DNA of 37,941 nt, from positions 1 to 37,941 of the forward strand of contig JAGHTI010000077.1 of NCBI GenBank assembly GCA_018065415.1, written 5' to 3'. Positions 24,276-31,902 of the stretch are shown here, in pieces. A program made the translations under genes and the position numbers. The notes under the pieces are model-generated. The model was given only the letters and a program-made list of their open reading frames with translations, was not told the DNA's origin and searched no databases. Origin of the DNA: Candidatus Equicola stercoris. GTDB lineage: Bacteria; Bacteroidota; Bacteroidia; Bacteroidales; Bacteroidaceae. Numbering within the stretch: position 1 is the stretch's first letter; each line of letters opens with the position of its first letter.

Positions 24276-25516
24276 ATCTTATTGAACGCTTTCTAAAATA
24301 TACCACATTCGACACACAGTCTAATGAAGAGTCTTCATCTATTCCTAGCACTCCCAAACAACTCATCTTTGCTAATTATCTAAAACAGGAATTAGACAAT
24401 GAAGGACTGAAGGAGGTTGAAATAGACGACAAGGGATACATTTATGCTACACTCCCTGCAAACACTAATGAGGACATCCCAACGATAGGCTTCATTTCAC
24501 ATTATGATACATCTCCTGATTGTAGTGGAAAAAACATAAACGCACGTTTAATAAAAAGATACAATGGGGGAGACATCATATTATCTCAGGACAAAAACGA
24601 AAAGATTGTTACAGACACTTCCACTTATCCAGAATTACTCAAACATATTGGCGAAGATATCATCGTCACTGATGGACACACGTTATTAGGTGCTGATGAC
24701 AAAGCTGGAATTGCAGAAATAGTTCAGGCTATGTCATTTCTCCAACACCACGATGAGATAAAGCATGGTAAAATACGCATTGCTTTTAATCCTGATGAAG
24801 AAATTGGTAGAGGGGCTCAACATTTTGATGTAAAAAAGTTTAATTGCAGATGGGCATATACTATTGACGGAGGAGACCTCGGAGAATTAGAATATGAAAA
24901 TTTCAATGCCGCTTCCGCAAAAATCATAATAAATGGTGTAAGCGTACATCCTGGATATGCAAAAGACAAGATGATCAATGCTTGCATGGTTGCTATGGAT
25001 TTCGCATCTATGCTACCTCGAGAAGAGACCCCAGAACATACCGAAAAGTATCAAGGATTTTATCATCTTACTAACTTTTCCGGGAATGTGGAAAAGGCAA
25101 CACTTTCGTATATCATCCGTGATCATGATCGTCAACATTTTGAAAAACGTAAAGAATTTATATTAAAATGTACCGAAAGGATAAATAGCAAATATGGTGA
25201 TGAAATCGTAAAAATCGACTTGTCTGACACATATTATAATATGCGTGAGAAAGTTGAACAACAAATGCATGTTGTTGACATTGCCTTGAAAGCAATGAAA
25301 GATTGCGGAATTTCCCCTATTGTAAAGCCGATACGTGGAGGCACTGATGGTGCACAATTGTCATTCAACGGACTCATCTGTCCAAACCTTTTTGCAGGAG
25401 GTGTTAACTTTCACGGTCCACATGAATTTGTTTCTGTACAAGTTATGGAAAAAGCCACACAGCTTATTGTAAATATCTGTGAACAGACATATAAGTCTTT
25501 TATCAAACAAAATTAA
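24272..25516 (+). CDS. pepT: Peptidase T (tripeptide aminopeptidase, M20B)
   Basis: 414 residues, full length for PepT. It releases the N-terminal residue of tripeptides in the cytosol with two zinc ions. Visible metal ligands and catalytic residues: SHYDTSPD (His and catalytic Asp, near 79-86), [12 protein letters not shown] (bridging Asp near 142), [11 protein letters not shown] (catalytic Glu and Glu ligand), [10 protein letters not shown], and FHGPHEF (last His near 381-387). [11 protein letters not shown] matches the substrate-binding loop. Shares an operon with the upstream lipoprotein. Confidence 0.94.
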   Translation: MNLIERFLKYTTFDTQSNEESSSIPSTPKQLIFANYLKQELDNEGLKEVEIDDKGYIYATLPANTNEDIPTIGFISHYDTSPDCSGKNINARLIKRYNGGDIILSQDKNEKIVTDTSTYPELLKHIGEDIIVTDGHTLLGADDKAGIAEIVQAMSFLQHHDEIKHGKIRIAFNPDEEIGRGAQHFDVKKFNCRWAYTIDGGDLGELEYENFNAASAKIIINGVSVHPGYAKDKMINACMVAMDFASMLPREETPEHTEKYQGFYHLTNFSGNVEKATLSYIIRDHDRQHFEKRKEFILKCTERINSKYGDEIVKIDLSDTYYNMREKVEQQMHVVDIALKAMKDCGISPIVKPIRGGTDGAQLSFNGLICPNLFAGGVNFHGPHEFVSVQVMEKATQLIVNICEQTYKSFIKQN

Positions 25517-25534
25517 TATTTTCATATTTTTTAC

Positions 25535-25542
25535 TAATTTTG
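25535..25542 (+). promoter_or_regulatory. -7 element upstream of hpt
   Basis: TAATTTTG at 25535-25542 lies 24 bp before the hpt ATG. No clear TTG is found at the right distance, so the promoter may be weak and hpt may also be read from pepT. Confidence 0.4.
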
Positions 25543-25566
25543 TGCCAAATTAAATTACAACCAATC

Positions 25567-26103
25567 ATGAGCGAAGTACAGGTCTTAGACAAAACGTTTA
25601 AAACTTTAATCACCAAAGAAAAAATACAAGAACGAATAAAGGAAATTGCCACACAAATAAATGAAGAAATGAAGGATAAGAATCCTTTATTCCTCGCAAT
25701 CCTTAATGGCTCATTTATTTTTGCCGCTGACCTGTGCCGACATCTGACCATCAATCATGAAATATCATTTATCAAATTAGCTTCGTATGAAGGAACATCT
25801 TCAACAGGAGCCATAAAACAAATGATTGGACTAAACTCTGATATGCAAAACAGACATGTAATAATTCTTGAAGATATAATAGACACTGGTTTGACAATGA
25901 AATACATTCTTGAGCAACTCACAGAGCAATCTCCTGCATCTATACAAATATGTACTTTGTTGCATAAGCCTGCAAACCAGCAAGTTCCAATGGACATAAA
26001 ATATATTGCATTTAACATACCTAATGACTTTGTCGTTGGTTATGGTCTGGATTATAATCAACAAGGAAGAAACCTAAATGAAATTTATACACTGAAAAAA
26101 TGA
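25567..26103 (+). CDS. hpt: Hypoxanthine phosphoribosyltransferase
   Basis: 178 residues, purine salvage enzyme that makes IMP/GMP from hypoxanthine/guanine and PRPP. The PRPP loop HVIILEDIIDTGLTM is present near 98-112, with LNGSFIFAADL near 47-57 and the C-terminal NDFVVGYGLDYNQQGRNL loop typical of HPRT. ATG 25567 is used rather than the upstream open frame, which starts inside the -7 element. The stop overlaps the adk start (ATGA), pairing two nucleotide-metabolism genes. Confidence 0.93.
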   Translation: MSEVQVLDKTFKTLITKEKIQERIKEIATQINEEMKDKNPLFLAILNGSFIFAADLCRHLTINHEISFIKLASYEGTSSTGAIKQMIGLNSDMQNRHVIILEDIIDTGLTMKYILEQLTEQSPASIQICTLLHKPANQQVPMDIKYIAFNIPNDFVVGYGLDYNQQGRNLNEIYTLKK

Positions 26104-26681
26104 AAAATATTATTATTATCGGAGCGCCTGGTTCGGGGAAAGGAACATATAGTGCAGAAATAGCACAGAGGTATAACATGAGCCACATTTCCACTGGAGA
26201 TGTATTACGGGCTGAAATTAAAAAAGGGACGGAATTAGGAAAGAACATCCAAGCCATAATTGAAAAAGGCAATCTCATCCCAGATGAAACAATGGTTGAG
26301 ATATTGGCTAAAGTCTATGACGAACAGCCATCGGGACAAGGTGTTATCTTTGATGGATTTCCACGTACTGTCCACCAAGCTGAGGTGTTGAAAGAAATGT
26401 TTGCATCACGCAAACAAGATATGGGCATCGTCGTTGAACTAAGTGTTGATGAACAGACACTCATGGAACGTTTACTCGGAAGAGCAATTAAAGAAGGTCG
26501 TACTGATGACAACGAAGAAACAATTAAAGCCCGTTTCAACGTATTTTATCAACAGACAAAACCTGTAATAGAATGGTTTGAAAAAGAAGGTATGCGTAAC
26601 ACCTTCACATGGAAAGGCTCAAAAGATCTCATGCTATCTGAAATCTTTGATTTCCTTGATAAGATAAACACTGACAAATAA
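26100..26681 (+). CDS. adk: Adenylate kinase (short form)
   Basis: 193 residues, converts AMP plus ATP to two ADP. Walker A loop GAPGSGKGT at 7-15, STGDVLRAE in the AMP-binding region, [12 protein letters not shown] (near 81-92), and [22 protein letters not shown] where the long LID is replaced by a short loop, so this is the short-type enzyme without the zinc-binding LID common in other bacteria. Coupled to hpt by a 4-nt overlap and 20 nt upstream of obg, consistent with a purine/GTPase operon. Confidence 0.95.
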   Translation: MKNIIIIGAPGSGKGTYSAEIAQRYNMSHISTGDVLRAEIKKGTELGKNIQAIIEKGNLIPDETMVEILAKVYDEQPSGQGVIFDGFPRTVHQAEVLKEMFASRKQDMGIVVELSVDEQTLMERLLGRAIKEGRTDDNEETIKARFNVFYQQTKPVIEWFEKEGMRNTFTWKGSKDLMLSEIFDFLDKINTDK

Positions 26682-26701
26682 CATTTTCCACCAAAGCATC
26701 T

Positions 26702-27844
26702 ATGCCACTTGAATCTAATTTCATAGACTATGTACGCATTCATTGCCGTTCAGGTAAAGGAGGCAAAGGTTCTATGCATTTACGCCATGTGAAATACCAA
26801 CCTAACGGAGGACCAGATGGTGGTGATGGAGGACGTGGAGGAAACATCTATCTGCGAGGTAACCATAATTATTGGACACTCTTGCACTTGAAATATCAAC
26901 GTCACATCTTCGCAGAACATGGAGGTAACGGAGGACGTGACAAATGTCATGGTACGGATGGAAAAGACATATATATTGATGTACCATGCGGAACGGTAGT
27001 ATATAATGCTGAAACTGGCAAATACGTGTGTGATGTTACTGAAGACGGACAAGAGGTAATGCTTCTAAAAGGTGGTCGTGGAGGACTCGGTAATTTTCAA
27101 TTTAGAACCTCAACAAACCAAGCACCACGTTATGCTCAGCCAGGAGAACCAATGCAGGAGATGACTGTCATCATGGAACTAAAACTGCTTGCAGATGTCG
27201 GCCTTGTTGGATTTCCAAATGCCGGAAAAAGCACATTGTTATCCACGCTTTCATCGGCAAAACCAAAAATTGCAAATTACCCATTTACAACACTCGAACC
27301 TTCTTTGGGTATCGTATCCTATCGTGACAACAAGTCATTCGTAATGGCTGACATTCCTGGCATCATCGAAGGTGCAAGTGAAGGTAAGGGATTGGGGTTA
27401 CGATTCCTTCGTCACATTGAACGTAATTCATTGTTATTGTTTATGATTCCTGGAGACTCTGACAATATCAAAAAAGAATTTGACATTCTCATCCATGAAT
27501 TAGAGAAGTTCAATCCAGACATGTTGTGCAAACATAGAGTGCTGGCTATAACAAAATGCGACCTTCTCGATGATGAGCTCATTGAAATGCTGAAAAGCGA
27601 ATTACCAGAAGGACTGCCTATTGTTTTCATTTCTTCGGTTTCACAGTTTGGGTTAACAGAACTAAAAGATGTTCTTTGGGAAGAATTGAATAGTGAAAGT
27701 AACAAACTACAACGAATAATAGGCGACGAGAATCTTGTTCATCGAGACAAAGACATCAATACAATCAACATTTCCGACTTTGATGATGACATCGAATATG
27801 AGGATTGTGACGATGATTCCGAAGATTTTGAATACATAGACTAA
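26702..27844 (+). CDS. obg: Obg/CgtA GTPase
   Basis: 380 residues; ribosome-associated GTPase acting late in 50S assembly and in stringent response. The glycine-rich Obg fold spans about 1-158 ([41 protein letters not shown]). The G domain follows: GFPNAGKST (G1, about 166-174), YPFTTLEP (G2), DIPGIIEGA (G3), ITKCDLLD (G4) and SSVSQFG (G5). The C-terminal tail is strongly acidic ([19 protein letters not shown]), a common end for Obg proteins of this group instead of the OCT domain. tadA begins one base after the stop. Confidence 0.95.
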   Translation: MPLESNFIDYVRIHCRSGKGGKGSMHLRHVKYQPNGGPDGGDGGRGGNIYLRGNHNYWTLLHLKYQRHIFAEHGGNGGRDKCHGTDGKDIYIDVPCGTVVYNAETGKYVCDVTEDGQEVMLLKGGRGGLGNFQFRTSTNQAPRYAQPGEPMQEMTVIMELKLLADVGLVGFPNAGKSTLLSTLSSAKPKIANYPFTTLEPSLGIVSYRDNKSFVMADIPGIIEGASEGKGLGLRFLRHIERNSLLLFMIPGDSDNIKKEFDILIHELEKFNPDMLCKHRVLAITKCDLLDDELIEMLKSELPEGLPIVFISSVSQFGLTELKDVLWEELNSESNKLQRIIGDENLVHRDKDINTINISDFDDDIEYEDCDDDSEDFEYID

Positions 27845-27845
27845 T

Positions 27846-28280
27846 ATGACAAAAGACGAAGAGTTTATGCAGAAGGCATTGGCGGAAGCACGCATTGCCT
27901 TAGAAAAAGATGAGGTACCTATCGGAGCTGTCATCGTCTGCAAAAACAACATCATCTCACGTGCACATAATCTGACAGAAACACTCTGCGACACAACGGC
28001 TCATGCAGAGATGCAAGCTATCACATCTGCATCAAGTTTCTTAGGGGGGAAATACTTACAGGACTGCACATTATATGTAACTGTCGAACCATGCGTAATG
28101 TGTGCTGGTGCTATAGGATGGAGCCAGATATCACGTATCGTTTATGGATGTGATGATGAAAAAAAAGGATTTACACAATTAGCACCAAAAGCCCTCCATC
28201 CTAAAACAGAAGTAGAGGGACACGTCTTGGAAGAAGAGTGTAGAAATTTGATTCAGGAGTTTTTCAAAAACAAACGCTAA
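27846..28280 (+). CDS. tadA: tRNA-specific adenosine deaminase TadA
   Basis: 144 residues, deaminates A34 of tRNA-Arg(ACG) to inosine. The zinc-binding cytidine-deaminase-type site is intact: AHAEMQAI (His ligand and catalytic Glu, near 53-60) and PCVMCAGAI (two Cys ligands, near 84-92). N-terminal EEFMQKALAEARIALEKDEVP is typical. Last gene of hpt-adk-obg-tadA; converges on the BNR/YwqK gene with only 5 nt between stops and no terminator hairpin visible. Confidence 0.93.
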   Translation: MTKDEEFMQKALAEARIALEKDEVPIGAVIVCKNNIISRAHNLTETLCDTTAHAEMQAITSASSFLGGKYLQDCTLYVTVEPCVMCAGAIGWSQISRIVYGCDDEKKGFTQLAPKALHPKTEVEGHVLEEECRNLIQEFFKNKR

Positions 28281-28285
28281 AAAGG

Positions 28286-30037
28286 TTATTTTCCTTCATT
28301 TTGTATGCCAGATGATGACTCATCTCCAGCATTACCATTTTCAATGCCGTTATGGAATGTGTATTCTGCTATCAACTTGCCATTCCTATCCCAATGTCTT
28401 GACTTTCCTTCTGCCACACAACCATTGATTGTTGTTTCAGGTAAATCACGAGGTGTCGGACGTAAATTCCAAGTGCTTTCAACACGTTTTTTACCATTGT
28501 CCCAGTACTGAGTCCAAACTCCGACATTCGTCTTTAAATCACGCTTCCATTGCCACTCTATTGTCCCATCTTCACGCCATAAGATTTCCAAACCAGTACG
28601 CCTACCATGTTTATATACCACCTCATGGTGCTTTTTTCCATTAGGATAATATTCTATGTGTTTTCCTGTTAAGAAACGCCCAGTCTTATTTGTCTCTTCA
28701 GACAGACATTCTGTAATTTTTGACGTTTCCACCGCATTATCTTCTGCATTTAGCCACGCCTCATTAAATTCAATGTGTATCCCCGGATAGTTCGTGGTTG
28801 TCAATATATGAATCATGCCATCATGCCCTTGACGCAAGGTTACATAACCCAATGATGGATATGTGACACGGTGATGTTGTGGTAATGTCACTGGTAAGAT
28901 TCGTATCTTCCATGTCTTACCATTATCATGCGACAAAGCAGCATAACATCCGTTACCATATTTCCACCCTTCAGGCGGAGCAATCTTTTTCTTGTGCATA
29001 TAAGAATCACCTACAGCAAGCAATGCACCAGAACGCAAACGTATGATACAAGGACGTTGTGCTGTACCAAGTGGAGGGAATGGAGATTCTGTAGGACTTT
29101 CCCATATTGCTCCCCAATCATGTGATATATTTTGGGCATTCCACCCATTTACTCCATTATTCTTTCCTCCTATGGACAACAGATTCCCGTCATTATCCAA
29201 AGGGACGATTGCCGAATGTCGTGACGAAGTCCGTCCTCCCATGTCATGCCAAGAATATCCCCCATCCTGACTTCTGAGAAGCAAACTTGATGGTCCTTTT
29301 CCATCAATGGCAACAAACAGTTCACCTTTATCGTTGCGGAACGCTGTTGTGATAGGCTGTGCCATATAAGCTGTCAAAGGATGGTCCATCTGTGGGATGA
29401 TGAGCGTCCATGTCTGCCCGTTATCCGTACTGCGAAGGATACGGAATGGAACACCATCGCCTAATCCACGACCACCACCAAAGAACCAAATAGTATCTTT
29501 ATCCGTAAAGACAAGTGCCGACTGATCATTTCCCCCTCTCGTCCGGAATAGAAGTTCTGGCATGTCCCATTCATCACTACCATAGCGCAGACGTGCTTGT
29601 ACAAAAGTGGTGGAGGTATCTGCCTCAGCCTTGCCAAGAGGAGTACTGAAATATATTGCCAGTATATCCCCATTAGGCATAACATCCATACCAGCAGAAT
29701 GAAGATGATGATATACACCCTCTGCAAGTCCTGCATGAACGCCCTGTTCTGTAGGGGTATAACATGAAGGTATTGGCAATGCTCCACGGACACGCATATA
29801 AGGAATATCATCAACTTTCTTCAACTCTCCTTTTGTCTGAACAATACATTGTTGAGAAAAAGGTATTTTCCCCTTTTGCTCTATACTAAATGACGACAAT
29901 CCGTCCGAGGAAGTCATATATTTTCCTGCCGTAATTCCGTCACCTTCAATCACATAATGACGAACAGAGTCGTTAGGGGTTACAGCAAAAATAGCACACG
30001 AAAACCACAAAAACAATATAACAAAGACGTTCTTCAT
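28286..30037 (-). CDS. Secreted BNR (sialidase-fold) protein with C-terminal YwqK/MORN-like repeats
   Basis: 583 residues. Signal peptide at 1-18 (CAIFA). The central part is a six-bladed-propeller candidate with four Asp-box motifs: STDNGQTW (203-210), SQDGGYSW (256-263), SHDWGAIW (305-312) and SHDNGKTW (369-376). The C-terminal part (about 450-575) carries repeats of the YwqK/MORN-like type: GKHIEYYPNGKKHHEVVYK, GLEILWREDGTIEWQW, GVWTQYWDNGKKRVEST, GKSRHWDRNGKLIAEY. The propeller resembles exo-alpha-sialidase family proteins, but I cannot identify the full arginine triad, so enzymatic activity is unproven. Fourth gene after parC, 12 nt from the S41 gene. Confidence 0.78.
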   Translation of the reverse strand: MKNVFVILFLWFSCAIFAVTPNDSVRHYVIEGDGITAGKYMTSSDGLSSFSIEQKGKIPFSQQCIVQTKGELKKVDDIPYMRVRGALPIPSCYTPTEQGVHAGLAEGVYHHLHSAGMDVMPNGDILAIYFSTPLGKAEADTSTTFVQARLRYGSDEWDMPELLFRTRGGNDQSALVFTDKDTIWFFGGGRGLGDGVPFRILRSTDNGQTWTLIIPQMDHPLTAYMAQPITTAFRNDKGELFVAIDGKGPSSLLLRSQDGGYSWHDMGGRTSSRHSAIVPLDNDGNLLSIGGKNNGVNGWNAQNISHDWGAIWESPTESPFPPLGTAQRPCIIRLRSGALLAVGDSYMHKKKIAPPEGWKYGNGCYAALSHDNGKTWKIRILPVTLPQHHRVTYPSLGYVTLRQGHDGMIHILTTTNYPGIHIEFNEAWLNAEDNAVETSKITECLSEETNKTGRFLTGKHIEYYPNGKKHHEVVYKHGRRTGLEILWREDGTIEWQWKRDLKTNVGVWTQYWDNGKKRVESTWNLRPTPRDLPETTINGCVAEGKSRHWDRNGKLIAEYTFHNGIENGNAGDESSSGIQNEGK

Positions 30038-30049
30038 AACAAGTATATT

Positions 30050-31075
30050 TTAATTCTCGCTCAAGATATTGATAATGTATTCAAAAGCAAATTCCAATAT
30101 GGTATCAACTCCTTTCTGATAGTCATCAGATGTTATATCAACCTTATAATCTGGTTCTATTCCAAATTCAATATCTTTTTTATCCTTATCATACATCGGG
30201 CAAGCAGAAAAACGTACCGTCCACCCATTCGGCAGTTCTGAAGTAAAAGGAAGTCCACCGCCACCGCCTGTCCTGTCACCAATCACAGTTACATTAGGAC
30301 AGCAACGAAGTTCATTTACGCATTCATTGGCAGCAGAGAACACTCCTCTATTCGTCAATACTATTACTGGTTTTGTCCACCTCACACCAGAAGATGGTTC
30401 AACGTATCGTGCTTCATAATCAGAAAAATCAGAATGCCCCTTTCCTGTCTTGTGACGCATATACCCCGTTAGAATCTTCTCCTCTGTAAACCGAGACGAC
30501 AGTCGTTCTGCCAAAGTCAGATTACCTCCACCGTTATTTCGCACATCCAAAATGAGTGCAGGACATTCACTCATCAAAAACAATGCATACGATAGGTTAT
30601 TTTCCGAAAATGACGACGAAAAACTTTCACATCGCAGATAAGCAATAGAATCTCTAAGTATGCAGTATTTCAAACCTCCTGCCATATAATAATCTGTCCC
30701 GATATAACGCCGCAGGATGGAGTCGCTGAAATTTTCAGGATAACCTTCTTTCCAATCCCAATAACGATAAAAGTTAAAGTCCGAAACAAGATTTACATGT
30801 CCGTCACGCAGTTCATCAAGCATGTCAGAGAACACCTCAAACTGTTCTATCACTGTCTTTACCGTATCTGCACGACCTTTGTATTTTGCATATACATTGT
30901 CCCAGTCAAGCCCGTATTCGGCCTTTTTGTAATCGAAATAACAATAATGTTCATCTATTATCGTCCACAAGGCATCATAGTTCCCATCACGCGAATCAGA
31001 ACGTTCATCGACATCTATACAAGCGACCAGCATTGTACAGCATATCATAGTCATGAGAAATTTCAGTGCCTTCAT
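30050..31075 (-). CDS. S41-family (tail-specific) peptidase, lipoprotein
   Basis: 341 residues. Lipoprotein signal with lipobox MLVAC (Cys19). A Tricorn/C-terminal-processing-protease core follows: LRDGHVNL near 90-97, ALILDVRNNGGGNL near 173-186, and VLTNRGVFSAANE near 238-250, where the Ser of VFSAA is the likely nucleophile; FGIEPDYKVD is the usual C-terminal motif of S41 enzymes. No PDZ domain is evident, as in many Bacteroidota S41 lipoproteins. ATG overlaps the DUF3316 stop by 4 nt. Expected to act in the periplasm or at the outer membrane; target unknown. Confidence 0.85.
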   Translation of the reverse strand: MKALKFLMTMICCTMLVACIDVDERSDSRDGNYDALWTIIDEHYCYFDYKKAEYGLDWDNVYAKYKGRADTVKTVIEQFEVFSDMLDELRDGHVNLVSDFNFYRYWDWKEGYPENFSDSILRRYIGTDYYMAGGLKYCILRDSIAYLRCESFSSSFSENNLSYALFLMSECPALILDVRNNGGGNLTLAERLSSRFTEEKILTGYMRHKTGKGHSDFSDYEARYVEPSSGVRWTKPVIVLTNRGVFSAANECVNELRCCPNVTVIGDRTGGGGGLPFTSELPNGWTVRFSACPMYDKDKKDIEFGIEPDYKVDITSDDYQKGVDTILEFAFEYIINILSEN

Positions 31076-31902
31076 CTTATCTTTGTCAATTTGAAGCGTT
31101 TTACATAACCTATTAGGAAACTATTTGTCCATACATGCGACTTTATCCCATTCACATTTGACTGTTGGAAATCGCCTTCATACCCAACACGCAAAGTAAC
31201 CGATTTTATCGGGATATCTAAAGTAAGGAAATGCCTCATTGATGGAGCATTGCCCAATGACGTCAGCACGATATTATGGTCACTGTTTCCTTCGGTAAAT
31301 ATCTCATAATAAGACTGCCCATAATTTGGAGAAAACATTATGCCAAATAATGGTGCATCTATCTCATAACGTGCCGTAAACATCCGATTCCATAAAGGGA
31401 AATCATAGGATACTATGGCTGATGGACATATATTTATTGACATTTTTGCTTGTCCCACGTTATTGCTTGAACGAGTTGAATACAATCCACCAAGATTTCC
31501 CTCCAACAAAGCACCAAATTGTAAACGGAGTTGTTGTTGCTTGACTGTAGACCCTTGACCGTTGACAATTATATTATAATGCAACCCCCATGAGTAGTTT
31601 ATCATACCTGCAAGATAGTTGCAGTTCTCAGCTCTGTTATGTGGTAGTGCAGCATTGATACTGAACATACGCTGATACGACAGTTTCTTGTTTGGATTCC
31701 ATTTCTCCGTCATGGAGATGAACCGAATATCCATTCCACGATATTTTTCAGGCGAGATATAGGTATCCAATACGTTTGTACCACCAATACCTACCATATT
31801 ACTTTTCACAGTAATGTTGTCACCCTGTATCGTGTCACGCTGAGAATAGGCAGACAGACTTGTCAGTAATATAACAAGAAAACTATAATATCGCATTTTC
31901 AT
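31072..31902 (-). CDS. DUF3316 family exported protein
   Basis: 276 residues, signal peptide cleaved after LSAYSQ-like SAYS (about residue 21). The body has beta-strand-rich segments (YSWGLHYNIIVNG, LRLQFGALLEGNLGG, YEIDAPLFGIMFSPNYGQSYYE, VTLRVGYEGDFQQSNVNG) matching the Bacteroidota DUF3316 family, likely a small outer-membrane or periplasmic beta protein of unknown function. ATG 31902 overlaps the parC stop by one base (TGATG); the open frame has a TTG one codon earlier and an ATG two codons later. Overlaps at both ends show tight coupling. Confidence 0.8.
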   Translation of the reverse strand: MKMRYYSFLVILLTSLSAYSQRDTIQGDNITVKSNMVGIGGTNVLDTYISPEKYRGMDIRFISMTEKWNPNKKLSYQRMFSINAALPHNRAENCNYLAGMINYSWGLHYNIIVNGQGSTVKQQQLRLQFGALLEGNLGGLYSTRSSNNVGQAKMSINICPSAIVSYDFPLWNRMFTARYEIDAPLFGIMFSPNYGQSYYEIFTEGNSDHNIVLTSLGNAPSMRHFLTLDIPIKSVTLRVGYEGDFQQSNVNGIKSHVWTNSFLIGYVKRFKLTKIR

